Shown here: in pieces, positions 56,102-64,000 of the stretch
Numbering within the stretch: the first letter of the stretch is position 1
Layout of the letters: each line of letters starts with the position of its first letter
Origin: Actinernus sp. WN-2022
Taxonomy: Eukaryota > Cnidaria > Anthozoa > Actiniaria > Actinernidae
Assembly: GCA_030867875.1 (NCBI GenBank)
Contig: JAOWCC010000019.1
Coordinates: 32,593,976-32,657,975, forward strand
DNA: 64,000 bases
Direction: 5' to 3'
Position numbers and translations under genes: made by a program
The notes under the pieces: generated by a model
Databases searched by the model: none
What the model was told of the DNA's origin: nothing
The model's input: the letters and a program-made list of their open reading frames with translations, nothing else

Positions 56102-56475
56102 GTTTGGTGACCAAAGGGCCAAATGCCTTGGAGATATTCGCGTTTTTCTACCGGGTCACGTGATATATGACATCACGTATTTTGATTGACGTGTCATGTT
56201 TGTTGCTCCTCAAATGTTAATGTTTACAAGTTTGCTTGCCAAAGGGCCAAATGCCTTGGAGATATTCGCGTTTTTCTTCCAGGTCACGTGGTAGGAACTA
56301 AAATACTGGGGAAATGGTAGGACCGAAAATCCTAGGGTAGGACCTAAATTCCTAGGCAATAAAATCCCGAAATCAGGCGCAATTTCAGGGGATTCAGTCC
56401 GGCCGGACCTGTTTTCCTAGGGATTTTGGTCCGGTAGAAAAATAGAAAACAGAAAAGCGGAAAACGTTGGCTGAG
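56102..56475. repeat. E-box satellite and GGTCCGG cluster, right
   Basis: Two inverted satellite units (to about 56290), then CCTAGG and GGACCGAAAAT/TTTGGTCCGG words (56300-56440) mirroring the left cluster at 49935. Confidence 0.75.
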
Positions 56476-56600
56476 AAATTAACGCTATATTTCATTTTTG
56501 AATTTGAATCCAAAAATAGGAAACAGAAATGCCAAGAAATTAACGCTATATTCCATTTTTGGGGTTGAATCCAAAATAAGAAACAGGAAGGCCGGAATGT
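56476..56600. repeat. about 70-bp tandem duplication
   Basis: GAAATTAACGCTATATTYCA, then TTTTTG and a TTGAATCCAAAA stretch, repeated twice with minor changes. Confidence 0.75.
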
Positions 56601-56966
56601 GCCACGGATTCCATTTACACAAAAAAAGTTTTATGAATGCCAGTGAAATCCACAAAAAAGGTGACATATTTTTCGTTCGTGTTCCGGAACACAAATCAAG
56701 AAACTAATTTTTATTGTCTTTTGTACTTTCTGGATTCAGGTTTTTGTGAAAAAGTAGAATTGCCGGAACTGATCACTGATTAGAAATTAGCACTTTCTTT
56801 TTCTCTCTTATTTTACAGTCTATTTCTCGTGGGAAAATCTGTATCTGACTCTTCCCTGGGGAAGCTTCTGAATAATAATTACACAGTCGTCATCATGTTA
56901 CGTGTTTATAAACAGATTGCGAGGTTTATTTGACAAATCTTAACGAAACACAGGAGGAGTACTATC
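56601..56966 (+). promoter_or_regulatory. 5' region of the BTB gene
   Basis: The first half is a fragment of the foldback arm seen at 3390-3480. From about 56720 it is conserved with the 5' flank of the other BTB copy (29398-29625). A pyrimidine tract and TTTTACAG at about 56811-56818 look like the acceptor of a 5' UTR intron, with the 5' UTR exon from 56819 running to the ATG. Confidence 0.4.
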
Positions 56967-57536
56967 ATGGCCATGGCAGAAGACCTCAGTTTTTCAGAGC
57001 CCTGGACAATGAGCGATGTAGTTCTAGTTGTCGAAGAACAACGTTTCCATGTTCACCGATCCATTTTGGCTATGTGGTCACCCGTTTTCGAGGTAATGTT
57101 TTCTTCTGATTTCAAAGAGAAGAACCAGCAAGAGATTCCTCTACCTGGGAAAAAAGCTGATGAGATCAAACAGTTGCTGCTGGTGATTTACAATAGATCG
57201 GTCGCGAAACCGATAATGGATGAAAACGTCTATTATCTTCTCGACATCGCTAAGGAATACCAGATGGATGACGTGACAAACCACTGCGAGAATTACCTGA
57301 TAAACATAAAGAATCGGAATAAACAGCAGCTCGCTTCTCAATCATTCTACCTGGATATGCTTGTTAACCAGGCACAGGCGTTTGGGTTGAAGAAGCTTCG
57401 TGATCACTGCATTTCAGAGGTGGCAGAATTGATGCTGTTATCTCAGTTGAAAGCACACAAGAACTACGAACAAATAACCTTGGATAACGTCAAAAAAATA
57501 TATGAACTGATGCTCGCTTATTATGAGTCGAGATAA
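56967..57536 (+). CDS. BTB/POZ-domain protein, 189 aa
   Basis: An intact single-exon frame. The BTB domain occupies about residues 13-118. It starts with the canonical SDVVLVVEEQRFHVHRSILA (D and H-x3-L hallmarks), then SPVFEVMFSSDFKEK, and an ELLLLIY-like segment (IKQLLLVIYNRS). DENVYYLLDIAKEYQMDDV completes the fold. About 70 residues follow, with a BACK-like helical region (LVNQAQAFGLKKLRDHCISE) and a short end (LMLAYYESR). No Kelch, MATH or zinc-finger domain follows, so it is a short BTB-only protein of the type that is expanded in cnidarians. A second in-frame ATG at 57009 (MSDVV) could also start it. BTB proteins dimerise and commonly bind Cul3 or corepressors; the role here is unknown. 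The paralogue at 29626 is broken. Confidence 0.85.
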   Translation: MAMAEDLSFSEPWTMSDVVLVVEEQRFHVHRSILAMWSPVFEVMFSSDFKEKNQQEIPLPGKKADEIKQLLLVIYNRSVAKPIMDENVYYLLDIAKEYQMDDVTNHCENYLINIKNRNKQQLASQSFYLDMLVNQAQAFGLKKLRDHCISEVAELMLLSQLKAHKNYEQITLDNVKKIYELMLAYYESR

Positions 57537-58560
57537 CACCTATCCTAATATGACATTTTATACTTTGAAACTGCCATTATGCTCTTTTCATTTGACATTG
57601 TAAAATTTCGTTTTGTACTAAAAGAATGCCATTATGCTATTGTTCATGAAATATTCTATTATGCAATCCTAGTCTTTGAAACTGCCATTATGCTCTTTTC
57701 ATTTCTCAAGCATGTTAAGGCATGGTTTGAACATGAAAACGAGGCTACAGCTATTTTCTTGAATAGAGTCACTTGAATTTGCTCAAATCCTAGAACAATG
57801 GTGGTTATAACTAATCTCAGCGTTTTTAATCGTCCTAATATAAAATATTGGTAAAATGTCTATCACGTGACCAACCACGTGATCACAAAAAGTTGAAAAT
57901 TAAACTAAAAACGGGGTGGTGCGTTTTATATTTTAAATAACGATTTTGTGTTTATCTGATTACACTTGTGGTTGACTTTAAAGATCAGTCCGGAATGGTT
58001 GACCATGATAGATTGTTAAGGCGAAAATATAGAAAACAGGTCACGTGACCTAGTCTTGGAACCATTTTTCGCCATTTATATCCTCTTCAGTGATAAAAAG
58101 TCAACCATTCCGGACACAGTCTCATTTCCCATAACAAGCTTAACATTTCTAATCGAAAATCTGAAACAAAACAATAACTTCCGCCACCCCAATTTGATTT
58201 CTTTGTTTTATCAGCCTTAATGTCACGTGACCTTCAAAACACCAAAATACCGATACTTAAATGTTAAGACACGATTACCGTATTATTCCAAAGTTATAGG
58301 GTATTTCATACAAAGATAACGAATTTTGAATGTTTTAAAAGAACGGTTCAAAAACCATGCCTTAACATGCTTGAGTTGACATTGTAAAATTTTGTTTTGT
58401 ACTAAAGGAATGCCATTATATGCTATTGTTCATGAAATATTCTATTATGCAATCCTAGTCTTTGAAACTGCCATGATGCTCTTTTCATTTGACATTGTAA
58501 AATTTCGTTTTGTACTAAAAGAATGCCATTATGCTATTGTCCATTCCTAACGTTAAATTC
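57537..58560. repeat. 111-bp tandem repeat, split by an insertion
   Basis: The unit CTTTGAAACTGCCATTATGC ... CTATTATGCAATCCTAGT recurs at 57563 and 57673 and again from 58376 to 58550. The element at 57705-58375 interrupts one unit after CTCTTTTCATTT. Confidence 0.8.
57705..58375. mobile_element. 671-bp inverted-repeat element with four CACGTG sites
   Basis: CTCAAGCATGTTAAGGCATG on the left is the complement of the right end (to 58375). It splits the tandem repeat cleanly (CATTT | element | TTGACATTG), suggesting a 2-bp duplication. The interior has CACGTGACC/CACGTGATC at about 57864, 57875, 58041 and 58223. No coding sequence. Confidence 0.7.
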
Positions 58561-58748
58561 TTGTAATTTAACTCTGGTACTGTAAAGATTCATGTTAATA
58601 TTTTACAATGAAGAACGACAAACGCAGTTATGCTATTATGCACTGCAAATCTGTATTCTATTATGCTTACGTCATATCCTGCATGACACTCAGTTGACAA
58701 AATAATACTTGGATGGCAGAGTAGAGGACTGGGTCTAGTCTGGTCAAA
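58561..58748 (+). promoter_or_regulatory. 5' region of the G2E3-like pseudogene
   Basis: No strong elements. CCAAGTATTATTTTG and a GGTCTAGTCTGGTCAAA stretch precede the ATG. Support is positional only. Confidence 0.2.
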
Positions 58749-59205
58749 ATGGCGGACAACAGCGAAGAAGGCCACGAGTCCAGAAAGAATATAGATCAAG
58801 GAATAAAGCTGTTACGCGAGGCAACGGAATTACTTTCCGGTGCTGTTAGCGCTAACACTCGATCTCTTAACGGCACGCCTTCTTCAAATGCAAGTAGAAG
58901 TGAAAGAGCTGCCTTAAATTTTAATTCTCTCTTCGGGGCCTACGAGAATAGTCCAGGGGGTAGCCGTCGACCGGAATCAGATTGCCACGCCACCGAGAAA
59001 GAAAGGAAGGGTTGTACCTGCGTTTTTTAAACCACGAGAAACCTAGACACATGAATTTATGTGTCTGTCTTATTCACAGCAGGAGGTAGTTCCATCAAAA
59101 GAAATGAAATGGAAGCTACAAATGGCTGGTTTGGGAAAGAAAAAAATATGCTTTTATTTCAAGGCTGATGCTGCCGAGGTGAAGAATAAACTTTGCTCTT
59201 GCAGC
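58749..59205 (+). pseudogene. N-terminal fragment of a G2E3/HECT-like family protein
   Basis: The ATG at 58749 opens an acidic leader (MADNSEEGHESRKNIDQGIK, then LLREATELLSG), a serine-rich linker and FNSLFGAYENSPGG. Near 58985 a 1-bp frameshift moves coding to PPRKKGRVVPAFFKPRET. There a TAG (59038-59040) replaces the tryptophan expected in the K-x-T-W-T-H-E-F motif I know from this cnidarian/fish family, and THEFMCLSYSQQEVVPSKE then follows with MAGLGKKKICF. Full-length relatives continue to a C-terminal ubiquitin-ligase-like region; here a repeat replaces everything after about 59205. Family assignment is from memory of the motif order. Confidence 0.5.
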
Positions 59206-59325
59206 CGTGGCGTGATGGTAATTCGTGCATTAACGGTATTATCTTTGAGCATGACTGCTTTGTCTTACTATTTTGTTATTTAACTTCGGAACGTTACGCA
59301 TTTAACATTGAACCACTTTATTGTC
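59195..59325 (+). repeat. dispersed repeat, copy truncating the pseudogene
   Basis: GCAGCCGTGGCGTGATGGTA and the following 100 bp recur inverted at 61225-61345 and 14885-15030. It begins exactly where the G2E3-like reading stops. Confidence 0.75.
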
Positions 59326-59441
59326 CTTGTCGAAGAAACGTTTTTCAAGTCCTCATTAATTATTCACGAGGTATTCAGCCAATCCAATGGTCTGATTTTA
59401 ATCCCTTGAGGACACTGGATACCTGGTCTAGTCCTCCTAGC

Positions 59442-59508
59442 AGTAACTGGAAAAGTTTCTAGTTACTGGAACAAGTTGTTCCAGTAACTGGAAATTTTTC
59501 CAGTTACT
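59442..59508. repeat. hairpin
   Basis: GTAACTGGAAAAGTTTCTAG, TTACTGGAAC and their near-complements around a 5-bp loop (AAGTT). Confidence 0.85.
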
Positions 59509-59757
59509 ACGAATAAATTATTGAAAAACATCATGGCATGCATAATTACTCTTTTATTGATCAGATTAAACAATTTCCTTTCAAATTCCATTCATTATCA
59601 TTATGAGGTGGATACACCTCTTTTACTAAGTTAGATTATCATCCAAGTGCATTATTTTCTCGATATTTTTTAGTTTTCCTTGCAAAATACTAAACTACCA
59701 GCAACTTTTATTTGTCTTTGATTCCTCCCGAATAATTAATGAGGAGTTGAAGTCGTT

Positions 59758-59888
59758 CAAAGTCCTCCAATTTCGGACTGGACGGGGATTTCAAGTCCTT
59801 GCAATTAGTTCCAGTCCTCGGCTGCGCCTCGGACTGGAACAAATTGCGCGGACTTGAAATCCCCGTCCAGTCCTCATTGTCGGACTTT
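59758..59888. repeat. 130-bp hairpin
   Basis: CAAAGTCC, then GGACTGGACGGGGATTTCAA and AGTTCCAGTCC pair with the inverse in order. The loop is TCGGCTGCGCCTC. Stem pairing is nearly perfect for about 50 bp. Confidence 0.9.
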
Positions 59889-60786
59889 AAACATTACTTG
59901 CAACACAAATACGAAATTAAAGCTGAAAGCTTTATTCTCATTTAGACATGAGAACGTTCGTGACGTCTGTTTTCTCAATCACAGCTTTCGTATAAATATA
60001 ACCTGAGTATCAGGCTCTCAAGAAGGGAGAGGAAGACGGGGTAGAGAAAAGAAGAGAGCCGGCTGGTACAGAGTCCATAGAGAAAGGTTTTCCGCATTTT
60101 AACCAATGAAATTTATTTGCGGTTTTCGGAGATTGACATAACTGTCAACACGTCAGCCTCGGCAATTTATAGTTTTGTATGGGGTGCCGTTTAATACCGC
60201 CAATATTCAGCGATTGTATTTTGAAAATGGTGCTTCGATTTTTGTTAATGGTGATGCGAGATTATAAAATGGTGCAGTCAATTTTCAAAATGGGGCGTCG
60301 ATTTTAAAACTTGGAGCCTCGCTTTTTCAAAATGATCAGGAATGAATTTGCTAAATGGTGCAATGGAAGCCCTGATTATTCAGAGGTCTGGTGACCACTT
60401 TCAAATGATGTTGCCGAGAAAAACTGAATACTATTAACAAGTCACATGCCAAAATGGCGGATCTAGCAGAGTTACGCGTGTTGGTCATGCAAAAGGTTGA
60501 GGCTGTTAGCTTTAGGCTGTTAGCTTTAGCCTGTTAAATAATTCGAATTTTCGCCATGATGTCGACGGTGAACTCGAAAAGATTGACCAGATAGTGTTAT
60601 GTACCTAGAAAGCCACTAAGGCTTGAACTACTCTATAACGTGCACACACAGAACACTGAGCTCGCTACTCGAGACCTCTTCAATCTGACGGCTACCATGG
60701 ATACCAGAGACTCGAAGCGAGAAAATATATTGTGAGCTACGTTGTCGATATTGTGAGCTAGGAGAAGCGGATTTTCAACCTCTGAT
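59889..60786. other. no supported gene
   Basis: Repeated AAAATGGTGC / AAATGGGGCG words at 60220-60365 and a short TGAGTATCAGGCTCTC motif at 60004 related to the hairpin at 60787. No reading frame of note. Confidence 0.4.
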
Positions 60787-60876
60787 CCTGAGTATCAGTC
60801 CCTCTTTCCCTTCCTTTCTTAGGGGGTAGGGGGGATTGGTGATGGAAAGGAAGGGGGAGAGGGACTGATACTCAGG
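60787..60876. repeat. 90-bp hairpin MITE
   Basis: CCTGAGTATCAGTCCCTCTT and about 12 further bases pair with the inverted right end; the loop is about 25 bp. Confidence 0.85.
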
Positions 60877-62127
60877 TTACTGTTATTCGGTCTCCAGAAC
60901 TGTGAGAAGATCTTGGCAAACACCGACTAGTGGTAAAATTCCCGCCGGACGTCCTTCCTTTCGAGAAGCAAGCCTTCGAGACAACGTTTTTGTGCAGACT
61001 TAATAATATAATATTTGGTAAGAACTGTAAAGCGCCTTCCAATGCTTTTATGAAATCCATTTAATTCGTTATTACATGAAATATTTCGCTAGCTAGCATA
61101 GTTTTCAAAGTAAGCTCGCGCGGAGCTGGCATTTTCACATCCGGTTTTGAGTCGTTTTTTTATCCAACAGCGCAACATCCACTGATGGATTTGTGTCAGG
61201 CCCTTTTCTTTCTTTTCCTCTAATTCAATGTTAAATGCGTAACGTTCCAAAGTTAAAATTAAATAACAAAATAGTAAGACAAAGCAGTCATGCTCAAAGA
61301 TAATACCGTTAATGCACGAATTACCATCACGCCACGGCTGCAAGAGCTCGAGTGAGCCAGACAACAGTCCGTTTCATACTGGGTCTACGCTTAATAGAGG
61401 TTCTCATTAAATACAGTAAAACCTGTATTTAGCGTCCGCTTAGAAAATGAAATTTGAGATCTTCTTATCACTGTATCTTTGTTTGAAGTTTTTATGCAAA
61501 TTTACAGGCTAGTATTTCGTACCGGTGTCCCAGGGATTTCGCTAGCGCTGTTGAAATTCTTTGCCTTTGGAGTCTTCTTTTCGCTTTCTATACTAAAGAG
61601 AGGCAATGGTATTCGTCTTATTAGAACAAATCTGTAGATGAAGGCCGAACATGTTGCTGTTCATCTGTTACACTATTTTACAAGTCGTGCTTGTGCCTGT
61701 ATTAAAAACCAAGCGCGCCCAAAACAAAGAGGCGGGATTTCTTTGGATTGACAAAAAGCTCTGTCTAAACAAGCTATCTCAAACATTTCTTATCCTGGGC
61801 TTGACTCGTTTATTTTTCACAAAGCTCACATGCAGTCTAATTGCAGAATTTAAAGAGCAACTAACTCAACTGTTTAAATAGCAAACAAATCATATTAATC
61901 AGTAGATCTACCTCAGAGTTACGCAGAGCTTTTTTAGTCACTTCGCAATGTTTCCTAGTCACTCGTTTGTAAACCCACGCGGCATCAGTTATTAGTTGCT
62001 TTCTATACTAAAGAGTGGCATTTCTAGCGATTTTGGGATATTCGACTTATTAGAACAAATCTGTAGAGCAAGCCACAAATGTTGTCGTTCTTCTGTTACA
62101 CTATTTTTGGCTAACAGCTGTTAATTA
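60877..62127. other. no supported gene; direct duplication
   Basis: CTTTCTATACTAAAGAGAGG and about 100 bp at 61585-61690 are repeated in direct orientation at 62000-62108 (TTGCTTTCTATACTAAAGAG). 61225-61345 is the dispersed repeat also at 59195. No gene. Confidence 0.6.
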
Positions 62128-62478
62128 TGGGGCGCCGTTTTGGACATTATTACGAACAGTATAAATAGATCCGTAACTTCAAATATTCATGGCAAACTTT
62201 TTATTGCGTGTAGTTAGATTACGTTTTTAATGCCAAATGTAAAAAAACATGCTAAACTTTTTTTCGTACACTTAATTTTCTTGTATAACCATGGCAAACT
62301 TAAAACAAACGTGCTATACTAAACTATGACACATTCGGAACACAATACAAATATACGTGGTCTTTCTCAAATATACATGCTAAACTTTTCATTCCGTATG
62401 GTATGATGCACCGCGCGCTTCACATGCAAACACACTAGTACCTAGGTCTCGTGCGGCTATCTCGCCTCGTGATCTTTC

Positions 62479-62712
62479 TTGTTCTGTGGCTGCTTCAAGA
62501 TCAAAGTGGCTGATCGTCCAGAGAATTTCAGAGAAGCACTAAGCAACATCGCCCACCAAGCCAGATTGCTGCTGGGTAATTATAGTAATAGGAGTGTACT
62601 GCCGATTGAGCAGAGGCTTAGTGAGCCATCACTTCGTTCCAGTATTAGCAGTACCAGCACAATAAACACAACTACGAATCAGCCATGTACAACGCCACTG
62701 AAGACCGGCTAG
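62479..62712 (+). pseudogene. coding-like segment in the left arm
   Basis: The frame from 62479 reads MFCGCFKIKVADRPENFREA, LSNIAHQARLLLGN, then a serine/threonine-rich tail to a TAG. The part ENFREALxNIAxQARLLL also appears in the right arm on the opposite strand because it is part of the inverted repeat. Helical heptads and the serine-rich linker resemble the leader of the G2E3-like pseudogene at 58749, but the similarity is weak. Confidence 0.35.
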
Positions 62713-62850
62713 AGCAGCAGCTGCAGAGCTAGTTCGCTCATTTCCGACATTTAATTGTCGACTGAGCGGGATAGCCTCGACTAGAACCGTTACGTATACA
62801 AAAATCCGCCTTCGAAGAAGATAAGGACAGCATAGACTGCATAAGTCCTG

Positions 62851-63001
62851 GTGACTTGCATGTCAACGAGGCTGGTATAGCATAGCAAAATAATGGCATT
62901 GTTTCACTGAACATATGTTCAGTGCATTTCACACATCTCGCTGAGCGCTTCAATTTCAACATTCCAGAGGACCTACCAGCCTCGTTGACATACAAGTCAC
63001 C
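62851..63001. repeat. inverted repeat inside the element
   Basis: GTGACTTGCATGTCAACGAG and GCTGGTA (62851 on) pair with 62975-63001 across about 97 bp. Confidence 0.85.
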
Positions 63002-63097
63002 AGAAATTATGCATAGGGTCTATAGTATATAAAGATTGTGTGCTGCTTCCCTCTTCCTGCACAAAAGCTATGCCGACACATCAACCCCGTTGTCACC

Positions 63098-63245
63098 TCG
63101 AAAATGACTGGTTTGTTGTGCACTGATTTCCCCTGGACAAGTCAATGGATGAGGAAGATTTTGTAGCAAAGATGAGGGAGCTGTTCCCTGATTTACAGGG
63201 TACTGTACAGGGTTCAATTTTGTTAAGTCCTGCTATGGACAAATA
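63098..63245 (+). pseudogene. coding-like segment in the element's middle
   Basis: One frame reads NDWFVVH, a TGA, then FPLDKSMDEEDFVAKMRELF PDL and onward to a TAG at 63243-63245. The composition (hydrophobic/acidic, F-P-L-D then E-x-F-x-x-x-M-R-x-x-F-P) looks like real protein sequence with one nonsense change. Similar strings occur in the middle of G2E3-like proteins as I recall them; unproven. Confidence 0.3.
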
Positions 63246-63755
63246 GTTACACGAAAGCTTACAACTGATGTGAGTTTTTCTGCTGCACGCGTACTTGGCA
63301 TTTCCGGCCAGCAGCAATCTGGCTTGGCGGGCTATGTTGCTTTGTGCTTCTCTGAAATTCTCTGGACGATCAGAAACTTTGATCTTGAAGCAGCCACAGA
63401 ACAAGAAAGATCACGAGGAGAGATAGCCGCACGAGACCTAGGTACTAGTGTGTTTGCATGTGAAGCGCGCGGTGCATCATACCATACGGAATGAAAAGTT
63501 TAGCATGTATATTTGAGAAAGACCACGTATAGTTGTATTGTGTTCCGAATGTGTCATAGTTTAGTATGGCACGTTTGTTTTAAGCTTGCCATGGTTATAC
63601 AAGAAAATTAAGTATACGACAAAAAGTTTAGCATGTTTCTTTACGTTTGGCATTACAAACGTAATCTAACTACACGCAATAAAAAGTTTGCCATGAATAT
63701 TTGAAGTTACGGATCTATTTATACTGTTCGTAATAATGTCCAAAACGGCGCCCCA

Positions 63756-64000
63756 TACCATAGAGAAAGGCAAGAAACCGTAGAGAGCCGGAAACGAGGT
63801 GTAGTTAAAACAAAATGGGTTGGTCTTTATAGACCTTGTATTTTATTTGCTTTTCCAAAAAAAAGGTCGGTCGGGCGGTGGTAAACGAAACATTTTATTG
63901 GGATGGCCTACTGAAATTATCCAAGTTCGGCCTAATCGTATGGATTTATAGAACTCCTTTAGTACTGGGTACTCCAGCTTGTCCATCTCTTGTGACCGCC
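63756..64000. other. no supported gene
   Basis: Window end. A poly-A-like AAAAAAAAGG and GC-rich GGTCGGTCGGGCGG stretch near 63860; nothing else. Confidence 0.4.

Larger units (their letters stand above)
62128..63755. mobile_element. 1.6-kb element with 448-bp inverted ends
   Basis: Both ends read TGGGGCGCCGTTTTGGACAT inwards. The arms (62128-62576 and 63309-63755) are about 95 percent identical by eye. TA lies outside each end (62126-62127, 63756-63757), compatible with a TA duplication. The arms contain repeated ATGCTAAACTTTT / ATGGCAAACTT words and an exon-like segment (see next entries). No transposase was recognised in the 730-bp middle. Confidence 0.75.

Noticed and set aside
62479..63404. 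Pair of cysteine-leading proteins as separate genes
   Set aside because: The second is the inverted copy of the first within the element's terminal repeats; only a coding-like relic is claimed.

Overview
This is animal nuclear DNA, most likely from an anthozoan cnidarian (stony coral or anemone type; inferred from protein families, not proven). It is AT-rich and has GT-AG introns, tRNA-derived repeats, non-LTR retrotransposon tails, and fragments of BTB, RING, Helitron-helicase and integrase-like families that are common in anthozoan genomes. No bacterial operon, rRNA or CRISPR array is present. Most of the window is a nest of inverted-repeat DNA elements, and only a few host-like genes stand out.

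Layout. 0-9 kb: a TTAA-flanked MITE, a small foldback with an internal minisatellite, a cell-cycle-type promoter (three E2F sites and a CCAAT box) with a putative first coding exon, a 25-copy minisatellite, a foldback, a decayed Helitron helicase, a RING-finger pseudogene and a C-terminal fragment of an integrase-like gene. 9-27 kb: a tRNA-derived SINE, a 441-bp tandem triplication, then one 1.4-kb repeat ('block B') split into four collinear pieces by insertions. The largest insertion is a 9.5-kb foldback that itself holds a Mutator-like element with a 9-bp target duplication, Harbinger-like MITEs and other elements. The second is a 4.1-kb inverted-repeat element containing a LINE fragment with an open reverse-transcriptase frame. 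A full-length block B at 50.7-52.1 kb shows the empty sites.

27-33 kb: an integrase-like gene fragment (minus) lies head to head with a BTB-domain pseudogene (plus). Next comes a convincing multi-exon minus-strand gene of unknown function with a run of 51 G in one intron. 34.4-42.8 kb: an 8.4-kb palindrome whose two halves are each older palindromes, with promoter-like ends. 43-47 kb: a possible first exon behind a CCAAT promoter, and several small MITEs.

47-58 kb: a second integrase-like/BTB head-to-head pair. Here the BTB gene is intact (56967-57536), but the pair is split by about 6.5 kb of nested repeats: E-box (CACGTGAC) satellites in opposite orientations, block B, a LINE 3' end and a 2.07-kb near-perfect palindrome carrying convergent tRNA-like promoters. 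58-64 kb: a broken gene resembling leaders of large G2E3-like proteins, several strong hairpins and a 1.6-kb element with 448-bp inverted ends holding coding-like sequence.

The strongest candidate for something undescribed is the repeated integrase-like/BTB head-to-head pair. The second is the class of large foldbacks that carry promoters (pol III-like or YY1/E-box-like) inside their inverted arms, so that transcripts from both arms would be complementary. All family assignments come from motifs read by eye; no search was run.
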